DNA from: Petrolisthes cinctipes
Taxonomy: Eukaryota > Arthropoda > Malacostraca > Decapoda > Porcellanidae
Direction of reading: 5' to 3'
DNA: 64,000 nt
NCBI GenBank assembly: GCA_033782935.1
Contig: JAWQEG010001225.1
Coordinates: 709,001 to 773,000, forward strand
The notes beneath the pieces were generated by a model. That model was given only the letters and a program-made list of their open reading frames with translations, did no database searches and was not told the origin of the DNA. Made by a program: the position numbers and the translations under genes. Shown one piece after another: positions 19,976-31,319 of this stretch; within the stretch, counting starts at the first letter, position 1; each line of letters begins with the position of its first letter.

Positions 19976-20135
19976 ATCCCCCCCAAGCCTGTCTCCTTTT
20001 CCCGCACCCCCCTAAATCCCCTCCAAGCCTGTCCCCCTACTCCTGCACCCCTCTAACACCCCAACAAGCCTGTCCCCCTACTCCCACACCCCCCTGAATC
20101 CCCCCCCTCCCAAACCTGTCCCCCTATTCCCGCAC
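19930..20135. repeat. C-rich ~40-bp minisatellite (AAGCCTGTCCCC core)
   Basis: Four to five units derived from the right arm of the palindrome: AAGCCTGTCTCC followed by C/T-rich text, CCCGCACCCCCCTAAATC. The same core is at 56870-57065 and 48695-48780. Confidence 0.9.
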
Positions 20136-20794
20136 CCACTTAATTAAAACTGTTTACTGAGGGGTTACTACCATGGCTGGGCACCATGGTGGGGAGTTGG
20201 GCTGGCCTGGCTGACGTTCGGGAGAGTATCTCATCAGAGATAGATACCAGAACAGAAACCCTGCAACTTTATTATATTTTATTTTTGTTTTAACATTCTA
20301 CGGTAAAATGGTAAACAAATAATAACATTGGCAAGTGTTCCACTAAGAACACATATTATTATAACCTGATTATTATACTTATTATAACCTAACTCACTCA
20401 CACTATTACAGTGCTACACACACATTAACACACATACAGTATATAAAACCAATAGAGGCTTAGCTCTATGTCTTTCATGTATGTTTATCTTTTCTTGTAA
20501 CACTACATGATCATATTTTCTCTGTATGTGTGACATGTATTATTTTATTGCATTATATTTTGTCTAATAACATGAGAGAAAAAGATTATTACTTATATCT
20601 TTATATTTTAATTAAGTATTAATTAACATTTCAGTATGAACATAATACATCTAGCATGCAGTATGTGTGTTCTTTTAAATCACTGTTTGGGATATGACAC
20701 TCTTATTTTCATATTGTCTATCAGTAATATTGTTTATTGTAGGTAAAAAGAGTATATATTCCTTACTGTTATAGCAAGGTGATGTAGAAAGTTT

Positions 20795-20795
<1 letters not shown>
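20136..20795. other. AT-rich spacer with a third partial R copy, unit 1
   Basis: 20405-20795 is a diverged copy of the 6000-6400 part of block R (CAGTATATAAAACCAATAGAGG; CACTGTTTGGGATATG). No coding potential was seen. Colinear with 57070-57728. Confidence 0.75.
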
Positions 20796-20856
<61 letters not shown>

Positions 20857-20883
20857 GGTCTGTTGCTGTCTGTGTTTCTATGT

Positions 20884-20950
<67 letters not shown>

Positions 20951-20969
20951 GCTGTCTGTGTTTCTATGT

Positions 20970-21055
<86 letters not shown>
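20796..21055. repeat. (CT)n array with recurrent 24-bp spacers, unit 1
   Basis: Three long (CT)n blocks are separated by GTTGCTGTCTGTGTTTCTAT followed by GTAA (20861-20885, 20947-20971). Leu/Ser-only open frames are artefacts. Confidence 0.96.
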
Positions 21056-21060
<5 letters not shown>

Positions 21061-21164
21061 GTGGAAATGTCCTGATAATGTGAAAACGATAAATATATTA
21101 GTTTATTTTTTGGATACATCCTGTGATAAGTCTTGCAAGCAGTCTTATGTACTGTGGAATGGAG

Positions 21165-21256
21165 GGTTAGGTTAGGTTAGGTTAGGTTATGTTAGGTTAG
21201 GTTAGGTTAGGTTAGGTTAGGTTAGGTTAGGTTAGGTTAGGTTAGGTTAGGTTAGG
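21165..21256 (+). repeat. Interstitial TTAGG array, G-rich on + strand, unit 1
   Basis: About 18 copies of GGTTA (arthropod telomere motif) with one variant GTTAT. Unit 2 has only about five copies at 58309-58332. Confidence 0.97.
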
Positions 21257-22018
21257 TGTGTGTGGGGAAGGAGAGAGGAAGGAGAGAGTGATGAGGGTGT
21301 GAGGGGAAGGAGAGAGGGTAGGATGTGTGAGGGGAAGGAGAGAAGGTAGGATGGAGGGTAGGATGTGTGAGGGGATAGAGAGAGGGTAGGATGTGTGAGG
21401 GGTAGGAGAAAGGAAGGATGGAGGGTAGGATGTGTGAGAGGAAGGAGAGAGGAAGGAGAGAGGGTAGGATGAAGGGTTGGTTGTGTGAGAGGAAGGAGAG
21501 AGGAAAGATGTGTGAGGGGAAGGAAAGAGGAAGGATGGAGGGGAAGGGAGAAGATGTGTAGGGAAGGGAAGGGAAAGGAAGGGTAGGTACGGTAAAGGAA
21601 GGGAGGGGAGAGGAGGAGTAAGAAAGGGAAGGGAAGGGTAGATAGTGTAAAATAAAGGGAGGAAGAAGAGGGGTAGGGAAGGGAGGGAAGAATAGGGAGG
21701 GGAAGAGAGAAGAGGGGTAGGGAAGGGAAGGGAAGGGTAGGGTAGGTAGGGTAAAGGAAGGGAAGGGAGAGGGAGGGGAAGGGAAAAGAGGGGTAGGGAA
21801 GAAAAGGGAAGGGTAGGGTAGGGTAGGTATGGTAAAAGAAGGGGAGGGAGAGGGAGGGTACAGAAGGAGAAGGGAGAAAAGGGGTAGGGAAGTGAGGGAA
21901 GGAGAGGGATAGGGAAGAATAGGTAGGGTAAAGGAAGGGAGGGACAGGGACGAATAGGAGAATGTAAAGGAGGGAAGAGAAGGAAGGATAAGAGACGGAA
22001 AAGCAGGGGAAGGGATAA
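21257..22018. repeat. Homopurine-rich minisatellite tract, unit 1
   Basis: About 760 bp of nearly pure A/G with sporadic T, built from GGGAAGGGTAGG and GAGGGTAGGATGTGTGAGGG units. The reverse strand is open in all three frames only because stop codons cannot form in such text. No gene. Confidence 0.95.
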
Positions 22019-22566
22019 AAAATGAATGTATACAACACAATACAAACATTAACAGACCAGTTGGTCTTTTAGAGGCTGTTTTGACTCTAAGGTGCTAACT
22101 ACTAGTAGAGATAATGAATAAAATAGTAATGATAATAATAATAATGAATAAAATAATCCTTGCAACAAATCTTGAACCATTACAAGAAAAGGTACCAAAA
22201 TTGGGTTTGTTGTTGTTGTTGTTGTTGTTGTACTGGACCAAGACCAATTAAAGGTGTAATATACGCATGATTCATTGGATCACTTTGATTCCATTGAAGT
22301 ATACCAACAAACAGGACCACATTAACATAAATAATAGTGTTCTGTTGCTTGGAATAGTGTGAAGGAATCAGTTGTTCCAGATTTACCAACACTGTACTAC
22401 TCCTCTTTAACTTCCTGGCTATCTGTTGGTATATTTCTAAAGCCACTTTATTTATTTATTAATATAAGTAACAAGGAAGCACTACCATCTTGTATTACCA
22501 TTATAATGTTATATTTCATTCAATATAATTTAATGTAAAATATTACATTGTGCAAAATCTTATTAT
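22019..22566. other. AT-rich spacer with (GTT)n
   Basis: (GTT)n lies at 22206-22230. A reverse-strand open frame of 88 residues (22446-22180: EIYQQIARKLKRSSTVLVNL, then a Gln run) is conserved in unit 2 as 106 residues with a longer Gln run (59716-59396). I recognise no family, and it may be chance or an old TE piece. Confidence 0.4.
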
Positions 22567-22975
22567 AGTATGAACACACACATACACACACACACATACT
22601 CTAATAGTATACACACATATGTATTAACACACACACATACACTAATAGTATACACACATATGTATTAACACAAACACATACACTAATAGTATACACACGT
22701 ATGTATTAACACACACACATATCCTAATAGTATACACACATATGTATTAACACACACACATACACTAATAGTATACACACATATGTATTAACACACACAC
22801 ATACCCTAATAGTATACACACGTATGTAATAACACACACACATGCTCTAATAGTATACACACATATGTATTAACACACACACATACCCTAATAGTATACA
22901 CACATATGTATTAACACACACACATACCCTAATAGTATACACACATACGTATTAACACACACACACACACACCCG
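22567..22975. repeat. ~40-bp minisatellite (CTAATAGTATACACACATATG core)
   Basis: About ten units, each with ACACACACATAC, CTAATAGTATACACACATAT and GTATTAAC. The same core continues on the other side of the CR1-like LINE (25780-26075), so the LINE probably inserted into this minisatellite. Confidence 0.94.
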
Positions 22976-23500
22976 TCCGAGGTCACCGAGGTGGTATGTG
23001 TGACACGGCGCTCGTCTTGGTAGCCAGGGTCAGCTTGTTGACCCCTCACCCCTCATCTACCTTCATCTACCAAGTGCCACACATTAAGAAGAATACTAAA
23101 CTATCAAAATGAGGCCCAACAATCTGTCAACCAACCAACACACTGGCTTGAAGATAATCCGTTAGCACTAAACTCTCTCAAACGAGGAGCTGGCTACCCA
23201 CCACCTGCCGTAATAGGTCACCTGAAAGCTATTGGTCTATTTCACAATAGAAGTCGCAAACAGGGGAAAAACCGACAGAATAAGATTCGTGTAATCAGCA
23301 GTGCAAAAAAGAGGAAAATGCCTTGTGTTGTGAAACCGTACAAAGTGATAGAAGTTCCCCGCCTCTGGTATGACCTCCCCTCTTTGTTCCAATCCAACGT
23401 GACCTCACTATGTAACAAATTTGGCGAACTGGTGAATACAGAGAACATGATCAGTGCTGATATAGTTTGTGTTACGGAAGCCTGGTAAGTTATACCAGAG

Positions 23501-24004
23501 TTGTGTGCCATTGAAAATTACGACCTATTCCACTGTCTTAGAACCCAAAAACGAGGAGGTGGACTTGTGATGTTTACACACACAAAGTACAAAGCCGAGC
23601 ACCTGAACGTTAAAACCCCCAGGGAACTTGAGGTCATGTGGGTAAAATTAACACTGCCATGTCACTCTTGCCACACTGCCTCCATCATTTGTGGTTTGGT
23701 GTATCACCCCACACGTGCACCCACCCATGCCCTGCTCGTCGACCACATCATCGACACCTGTGACACGCTATAGGCAAGATATTAATCTTCTAAAATGGTT
23801 ATATGTGGTGACTTCAACCAACTAGATACAAAAGGAATAGAAGCCCAACTGATCATCACCCAGATTGTCAACTTTCCCACCCACGAACAAAACACCCTAG
23901 ACCTCATTATCCCTGACCTGGCAGACCAGTACCTACCACCTCAACAACAAATTAAAGAACCTGTGTGGGATGGTGAAAAAGTCACCTTCTATTCCCTGCG
24001 TTGA
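23501..24004 (+). pseudogene. CR1-like endonuclease domain, unit 1
   Basis: An APE-type endonuclease that would nick target DNA. It is open from 23501 to a stop at 23771, and from 23795 to 24002 in a shifted frame. It shows RGGGLVMF, ELEVMWVKL, VYHPT and the GDFN motif at 23807. The preceding TEAW motif lies just upstream (23475) before a stop. The SDH-type active-site motif expected at the end is not seen. Confidence 0.75.
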
Positions 24005-25560
24005 CGGACATACCAGCCAGGAAGTAGCTAATCTTATCAATGACCATTTCGCCAGGATCTGTCAAACCCTGCCCAGACTGGACTCAGCCCAATTACCAGC
24101 TTACCTACCCTCCATCCCTCCCCCACACATTAATGAGCACGAGGTCTACTATAAGCTCTTAATTAAGCTATAAGCTCAAACGCTCCACTACCCATATTGA
24201 CCTTCCCGTGAGCTTGCTGTTGAGCTTGCAAAACCCATTTGTTCAATAATTAATGCATCACTTAGTTAGAGTAAATGCCCACAGGATTGGAAGACAGCTT
24301 CCGTTACTCCAATACCAAAAGTTTCAAAACCCCAGTCACTTAATCAATTAAGACCCATTGCCATAACCCCCCTCCCGAGCCTGTTATGTGAAAGCTTTGT
24401 GTTTGACTGAGTTTCAGCCAACATCTCAAATGCAATTGACCCCCAACAATTTGGAAATATGAAGTCATCATCAACCACCCATTGTTTCATAAGCCTGCTA
24501 CACTTTATATACAGTAACCTGGAAAAAAGAAAGACCTCAGTTGCCCTTACATTCATAGATTTCAGAAAGGCTATTGATATAGTAGACCATAACGTAGTAT
24601 AAAGGAAAGCTCTTGATATTGGAGTGGAGCACAGTCTAGTGGCATGCCTGGCAAACTTCCTGTGTGACAGTCGTCTGGCAAACTTCCTGTGTGACAGTCG
24701 TCTGGCAGTGCGTCACCAGGGTGCAGTATCTATACACCAACATCTCCCGTGTGGTGTGCCCCAGGGGACCCAGATGGGACCCCTGTGCTTCCTCATCCTA
24801 ATCAATGACACCTTAACTGACACAATTTTTCACTGGAAATATGTGGATGACTCAACCGTTGGGACAGTCATCAATAACTTGTCTCCTGACTACCACCTCC
24901 TGCAACAACACCTCACCAACCTCCAGACATGGACCAACAACAACAACGTCTCCATCAACCACGGCAAGACAGTAGTGATGCAGTTTCATACGGCTACCAC
25001 ACCACCACCACCACCAGTGATAACACTGGGATAGCAACAACTACAAATAGTGGACACCACCAAGCTATTAGGTGTCATGCTGGATGACAAACTGAACTCG
25101 AAAAGTCATATCAGCACCATCATCCAGTCAGCCACATACCGCCTGTATATACTAAGACGACTCAAGTCCCTAGGCACACCCCAAAAGGAGCTGGTAGGAA
25201 TCCACCACACCTTCATCATCCCCAAGCTGACATACGCCTCCCCTGCCAGACTCAGAGGCAGCAGCTGGAGGGGGTACAAAAGAGGGCATGTCATATCATT
25301 CTGGGTACGGCATACACCACCTACCAACAAGCCCTGGATACCCTCAGAATACCATATCTTGTCACCAGACACCAGCAGCTCCTCTGTGACTTCAGTAAAC
25401 AGTTGCTAATCCACCCACGCCATAGAGACCTCCTCCCACCCACCATTCCCAAAACCCGACACATCCGTCACTACAACCTACTCAAACCCATCAGAGCTAG
25501 GACAGACAGATACAAAAATAGTCCCATCCCCACAATAGTCTCTCTAATAAACCAAAAGCA
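24004..25560 (+). pseudogene. CR1-like reverse transcriptase, unit 1
   Basis: The RT is spread over several frames, and the longest clean piece is 24624-25034. Motif A (FIDFRKAIDIVDH) at 24556 is followed by an in-frame stop, GVPQGTQMGPLCF at 24757 and YVDD at 24840. A tandem 33-bp copy of ANFLCDSRL-coding sequence (24653-24702) expands the palm. 25050-25409 holds the thumb and ends in the wrong frame; the correct frame resumes from about 25270 (QKRACHIILGTAY in unit 2). Confidence 0.85.
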
Positions 25561-25779
25561 CATGTAAATATTTGTACTATGTCCATGTGTGAGTGAACAT
25601 GCGTGATTGTAATTGTGTACGTCTGTGTGTTGGTTTGGTATTTGTTTATGTCTGTTCATTTATATGTATCTATAAAGTATAACCTATTTGCATCACCATT
25701 TTACAATGTATATTTTCAGCCCTTGGCTGCCTGTACCAAATAAACATTTTATTATTATTAATATTATTATTATTATTAT

Positions 25780-26075
25780 ACCAAAATATTATACACATAT
25801 ATGTATTAACACATACACACACACACATACCTAATAGAATACACACACATATGTATTAACACACATACTCATACATACACACACGTATGTATTAATACAC
25901 ATACTCATACATACACACACATATGTATTAACACACACGCATACACACACGTATGTATTAACACACATACATACACATACCCTAATAGCATACACACATA
26001 TGTATTAACACATATACACACACATACCCTAATAGTATACACACATATGTATTAACACACACACATATACACACA
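25780..26075. repeat. Minisatellite, continuation beyond CR1-like LINE
   Basis: Units with CACACATATGTATTAACACA and CTAATAG(C/T)ATACACAC, same family as 22567-22975. Confidence 0.92.
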
Positions 26076-26199
26076 CAGAATGGTAACAGTAGTAATAACT
26101 CAACCTTTACTTATCATGGAGTGAACACTTTTACTAAGTTGTATAGATTAGTGAACAGGAAGTTGATGTTGTTGTTTCATTAGAGAGAGAGAGTTGTGT

Positions 26200-26437
26200 G
26201 TGTTGGCATGAGTGTGTGTGCCTGTGTGTGTACATCTGTGTGCCTGTGTGCGTACATCTGTGTGCCTGTGTGTGTACATCTGTGTGCCGATGTGTGTACA
26301 TCTGTGTGCCTGTGTGTGTACATCTGTGTGCTAGTGTGTGTGCGTGCCTGTGAGTGTACGTGCGTGTGTGTACGTGTGTGCCTGTGCATGCATGCATGCG
26401 TGTGTGTTCGTGCATGCGTGCACGTGTTTGTGGGTGG
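26200..26437. repeat. ~22-bp minisatellite (GTGTGTGTACATCTGTGTGCCT)
   Basis: About eight units, degenerating into GTGC/CATG-rich text (26340-26420) and a G run (26438-26446). Z-DNA-prone alternating purine/pyrimidine. Matching block: 63060-63285. His/Thr-only and Cys/Val-only frames are artefacts. Confidence 0.93.
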
Positions 26438-26679
26438 GGGGGGGGGAGCTGATCAAGGCGGTAGAATAATATGTATATGGATAATTAACATTAATCACTG
26501 GTTCTGATCTGTGATCACAATATAATTAATAATTAATTATTGTATTAGTCGTTGGTGAATCTGACATTACATGATAACATTAATATTAATATATTAACAT
26601 ACACCTTTATATGTAGAGTGCTCAGGGACATCTGAAAAACTGTACATGTTTCCAATATTAATATACACCTTTATATGTA

Positions 26680-27208
26680 TAGTGCTAACCTAACCTAACC
26701 TAACCTTTATATGTATAGTGCTAACCTAACCTAACCTAACCTTTATATGTATAGTGCTAACCTAACCTAACCTAACCTTTATATGTATAGTGCTAACCTA
26801 ACCTAACCTAACCTTTATATGTATAGTGCTAACCTAACCTAACCTAACCTTTATATGTATAGTGCTAACCTAACCTAACCTAACCTTTATATGTATAGTG
26901 CTAACCTAACCTAACCTAACCTTTATATATACAGTCCTAACCTAACCTATCCTTTATATGTAATCCTAACCTAACCTAACCTAATTCTTTATATGTAGTC
27001 CTAACCTAACCTAACCTAACCTAACCTTTATATATACAGTCCTAACCTAACCTAACCTAACCTTTATATGTATAGTGCTAACCTAACCTAACCTAACCTA
27101 ACATTTATATATACAGTCCTAACCTAACCTAACCTAACCTAACCTAACCTTTATATATACAGTCCTAACCTAACCTAACCTAACCTAACCTAACCTTTAT
27201 ATGTACAG
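26680..27208. repeat. Composite interstitial telomere-type array (CCTAA plus 16-bp spacer), unit 1
   Basis: The first seven units are strictly 36 bp: TTTATATGTATAGTGC followed by four TAACC. Later units carry TTTATATATACAGTCC and two to six TAACC. The C-rich strand is on +, opposite to the 21165-21256 array. Confidence 0.96.
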
Positions 27209-27215
27209 TCCTCAG

Positions 27216-27294
27216 GGTCTGGTTGGACATCTGAAACAACGGGTGAAGTTCCACTAGACCGGTCCATCTGTGGCCTGGTGGTCACAAAGGAAAG
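27216..27294 (+). other. Candidate exon-like segment (79 bp, AG...GTAAGT)
   Basis: It is preceded by TACAGTCCTCAG (acceptor-like) and followed by a consensus GTAAGT donor. One frame is open for the whole length (contains [20 protein letters not shown]). No homology recognised. A related CTCAGGGACATCTGAAA occurs at 26626 and 63468, arguing that it may be repeat-derived. Confidence 0.22.
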
Positions 27295-27506
27295 GTAAGT
27301 AACACACACAGACAACACATTGACCTATTTACTGGTCCAAGTGTTCTTATCCCTACCCATTATCACTTTCAACACACACACACACACAGACACACACAGA
27401 TAATAATCTATATCTATAAAAGAGAGGCGTCTGTCTGTGTGTGTCTGTCTGTGTGTGTTTGTCTGTGTGAACTTTTCTCCCAAAACAAAGAAATATACGA
27501 AACAAA

Positions 27507-27669
<163 letters not shown>

Positions 27670-29221
27670 TATCTTAAACGGGGGCATGACTCAGGGAAGG
27701 TTTAAGGTACAGTAGGCTCTACTTCCGCGTTTATCATTTACCACTACCAATGTTGAGCCACCCAGAAATTTGAGTCCCTAACCACGTGTGATCCTGATAC
27801 GAACCACTCACTACAGAGTGAGATGGAAAGAAGGGTGCGGTAAAGGAAAGTGTGTCTCATAAGGTGTGTGCATGAATTTAACACTGTTCTCTCCGACACT
27901 TGTGATGGTTCTCCAACGCCTGATTGTCTGGCCTAGACATTACTATCTAATGACTCCATCTGATTAATATAATATCCTACCGTATTCCATGCATTGTAAT
28001 TATATACAAAACATTACTATCTAATGACTCCATCTGATTAATATAATGTCCTACCATATTCCATGCATTGTAATTAGATACAAAACATCACATTATTTAT
28101 TTTCAGGTCCTGTTTGCATAATTGAACTAATCATTTTTGGCCACACAAAATTATATTGGAGGAATGAGAAGGAGAATGTGGTTGGGAAATGGATTAGTAG
28201 AGTGAGTACTGGAAATGGGTAAAGGAGAAGGCTAATGGAAAGAGGATGTGGGTGAGGTGTGGGACAGGGTGTGGAGAAGTGACAGAGTGATCATTGGGTA
28301 GTAAATTCACCCTCCACTACAAAACAGTATCCTTTGGTAACCAGTAACACAAAGTCATTAATCAGAAAATGTCTTGACTGAGGTCAAGTAACAAAATTGG
28401 CTGACTTGTAATATATTGCAACAATGAATAGATGGTGGAAGGTTTCATTGCATAACATGGTAATATATTAACAATTTTAAGATACATTTAAAGGTTTGGC
28501 CCCTTTGTGGACTCAAGCTATTCCTTTGAAATTCTTCAACTGTCCCTTTTTCCTTCTGTTTCCTTCTGGTTACTGTTTATCTTCTTTATTTATTTTTTTT
28601 TTTTGTGCTAATGTCCTCCAGGACCAGTATGGCCTTCTTTCTTTCTCTTCATTCACTTCAAGATGCTCAAACTCATTCATTATAATTGGATTATATTGAG
28701 CACATGCATATCATAAGTAGACATGAACGTCACTCTTTTATCTTCCATTATTCGGAGATACTTACTATGTAGCTATACGAAGGAAGAGAGCCGGAGGAAT
28801 GTGTTTTCAGCTTGTGTAGCCTTTTGTGAACTCCTCACGAGGCAATATTGACAAGGTATATACTGGTAATAATTCATTACACAAACTTTTTAAAGAATTT
28901 TCATTACCACCAGGTTATTCTTCCTTGCGATGCTACAATTGTCTACCATGACGAAGTTAAACTCATAGTGACAACAAAATAATAATCATGAAGTGAGTGG
29001 TGCACGAACACAATCTTTAAGGGTTATGGATGTTTTGGTATTGATTATTCCACCTTCTCTTTATTAGTAACTGGCAGGATAAAAATGACTTACTACATGA
29101 CTCATATATATATGTTTAATAAACAATTGCTGGCATGTAAATTATACTGTGACATAAATTCTATATTAATTTTGTATAATACAGCAAATAACACTACTCG
29201 ATCACTGTTGATGCTTTAGCA

Positions 29222-29605
29222 TTTCAACTTAACCCCTGTTTCCATTTCACTCTGTAATGATTGGTTCGCCTCATGATCACACGTGGTTCGGGATTCAAGA
29301 TTCTAGGTGGTTCAACATTGCCAACGCTAAGTTATATACAGTACGTGGAAGTGAAGCCAACTGTACATGAAAACTCCACATTTCGAAGATTACAATATCC
29401 TCTGAAGCTGTCATATGGAATGACTATTAATAAGAGCCAAGGTCAAACCATGATATCTATAGGGCTTGATCTCTTTGAAAATCCAGCCTTCACACATGGG
29501 CAGCTCTATGTTGCACTTTTACGTGTTGGAAATGCAGAGAACATCTATATATTGACTCTAAACCAGAAGACAAAAAAATTTGTGTACACTGAAGTTTTGC
29601 AATGA
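29222..29605 (+). pseudogene. Helitron Pif1-type helicase, C-terminal fragment
   Basis: The translation of 29261-29605 contains FRRLQYPLKLSYGMTINKSQ then GQTM (helicase motif V region), GLDLFENPAFTHGQLYVALL and RVGNAENIYIL (motif VI region, where S of ALSR is L here). These are the terminal motifs of the helicase half of Helitron RepHel proteins, which unwinds DNA during rolling-circle transposition. Sequence upstream to 28100 has no helicase motifs, so only the last 110 residues or so remain. It ends at a natural TGA at 29603. Confidence 0.85.
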
Positions 29606-29679
29606 GAGTTTGACCACAACACAGAAAAGTTTATGCTGTTTATGTTATATACAGGTTTTTTCAGTACATTCTTTACCCG

Positions 29680-29734
29680 CCGCACTACGACATCAGTTTA
29701 AAAATTGTTTTTTTAAGCTGATGTCGTAGTGCGG
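29680..29734. repeat. Perfect 17-bp stem hairpin in Helitron
   Basis: CCGCACTACGACATCAG (29680-29696) pairs with CTGATGTCGTAGTGCGG (29718-29734) around a 21-base A/T loop. It is the turning point of a larger inverted duplication: 29735-29850 is the reverse complement of 29470-29600 (helicase end). Confidence 0.95.
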
Positions 29735-30254
29735 TTTAGAGTCAATATATAGATGTTCTCTGCATTTCCAACACGTAAAAGTGCAACATAGAGCTGCCCA
29801 TGTGCGAAGGCTGGATTTTCAGAGAGATCAAGGCCTATAGAAAGGCCTTAAGAAAATAAAGAAAACGCGGCGGATAAACGATTGAGCAAAAAACCTTGTA
29901 CAGTTGCGGTCAATAATAATCATCCATCATGGGTATCTCAAACAATTTATTGTCTAATGTTTTTAAGTTCACATATGATGTTATTGTTTTAAGTAGTGTG
30001 TAGCTGCTTGTATTAAATTAAAAGATAGTAGTTAACATATTTATTGGAAAGATTATCATCTAAGGAACAGAGGGAAGCTGTCAAACTCTTGTGTGAGTTA
30101 CCCCTATATGGATGATTATATATGGCTGCGACTCTATGTAAACCATGCTGAAAAACAAAAATAAAAAAATTAATTGTTGTTACTCCTCCTTCTGGCACCG
30201 TACCTAACCACTTCAAGTTTGGTTGGACCAGCGAAGCGGGCCGACTACAGCTAG

Positions 30255-30831
30255 TTTGAAATAATATAAGGTAAGTCATTTTACGAGCCTGTGAAACTTA
30301 TATCTCCATACTGTATTTATGACTTGGCAGATGTGACGAATTGACTTTTGCCTCTGACTGTACAAGTTTGTTCACTGCACTGATTCCACTGTTATAGTGT
30401 GGAAAGGGCAACTATGAACTTTCCTGCTATTTGTTCGGGTTTGAGAAAGTGGCTTGGTTTATTATATTTCATATTCCCATTGGTATGGATTAAGGGACCC
30501 TGTTATGTAGTCAGAAAATTGGAGATAGATGAGTCCTTCAAATGTTGCCACCAAACACTATCTAGTTAAAGGATCTTGTTTCGTGGCATAGGCAGGAGGA
30601 ATCAAGAGCCACCAGATCTCAAACACGATTACAGGGTCCCTTTATATACGAGTGCTATCTTGGTATTAAATGTATGACAGAGAACAGCATCCTGGTGAAT
30701 ACAAAGGAAGTACAGGCAATAAGAGGTCCATAGTGACCTTTTACTAGGTTACCTGTTTAACTATGCTAATCTAGACTACTATTCTAATCTAGACTCCCAC
30801 CGGATATCCCGGTTGTGGTGGGTCTCTCTCC
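30255..30831. other. Spacer without recognised feature
   Basis: Between Helitron and TATG repeats. No open frame, RNA gene or terminal repeat was seen. AGGGACCCTG (30495) and CAGGGTCCCT (30635) form a loose inverted pair around 130 bp. Confidence 0.5.
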
Positions 30832-31045
30832 TATGCATGTATGTATATGTGTATATGTGTATGTGTGTATGTATATGTGTATATATGCATGTATGTGTGT
30901 ATATGTATGTATGTATGTGTATATATATTTATGTATGTGTATATATATAGTTATGTATGTGTGTAAGTATATATGTATGTATAGAGAAAGACGTGTATGT
31001 AATGTATATTTGTGTGTGTATATATGTATGTATGTATGTATGAAG
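30832..31045. repeat. (TATG)n-type microsatellite
   Basis: Degenerate TATG/TGTA repeat directly before the 5' end of LINE-A. Confidence 0.95.
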
Positions 31046-31319
31046 GCTTTGTATGAGTCTCGCTCCAACATTGGTGGAGTGTGGACATTCTCTTGGCGCT
31101 CTGCCTGCATTGTTGTTTGTGTTGTTGTTGCGTTCTTGTTTGTGTGTTGTTGTTTGTGTTGTTTGTACATTCTTGTTTGTGTGTTGCAATTTCTGTGGTG
31201 TTGCTGGTGTTTTGTCCGTTGTGGTTGTGTATTGTTTTGTTGTGATTCTCTGTGTGTAGGTGTGTGTGTGATTGAGTGTATAGTTGTTCGTGTGCAGTTG
31301 TTTGCTTCCCATGTAGGCC

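Larger units (their letters stand above)
22976..25779 (+). mobile_element. CR1/L2-like LINE, unit 1, decayed
   Basis: Endonuclease part: ADIVCVTEAW at about 23458, ENYDLFHCLRTQKRGGGLVM, VICGDFNQLD at 23796, NTLDLIIPDL. RT part: KTASVTPIPKVSKP, LRPIAITPL, FIDFRKAIDIVDHNV (motif A), GVPQGTQMGPLCFL (motif B), WKYVDDSTVG (YVDD) and then the thumb (LLGVMLDDKL). A frameshift near 25270 precedes the last segment. The 3' end has CCCTTGGCTGCCTGTACC, AATAAACA and an (ATT)n tail. Stops throughout: inactive. CR1 versus L2 cannot be decided from motifs alone. Confidence 0.87.

Noticed and set aside
21242..22049. Three overlapping reverse-strand open frames of about 265 residues rich in Pro, Ser, Leu
   Set aside because: All three frames are open because the strand is almost pure pyrimidine. 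No start context or domain. Same for 58322-59256.
22976..25779. Two separate genes (an endonuclease and a reverse transcriptase)
   Set aside because: Motif order, stops and the (ATT)n tail show a single decayed LINE.
26680..27208. CRISPR-like array (36-bp period)
   Set aside because: There are no unique spacers: the repeat is a telomere-type TAACC block with a constant 16-bp spacer in eukaryotic DNA.
26680..27208. A true chromosome end
   Set aside because: Interrupted by fixed spacers and followed by more than 30 kb of sequence; an interstitial array.
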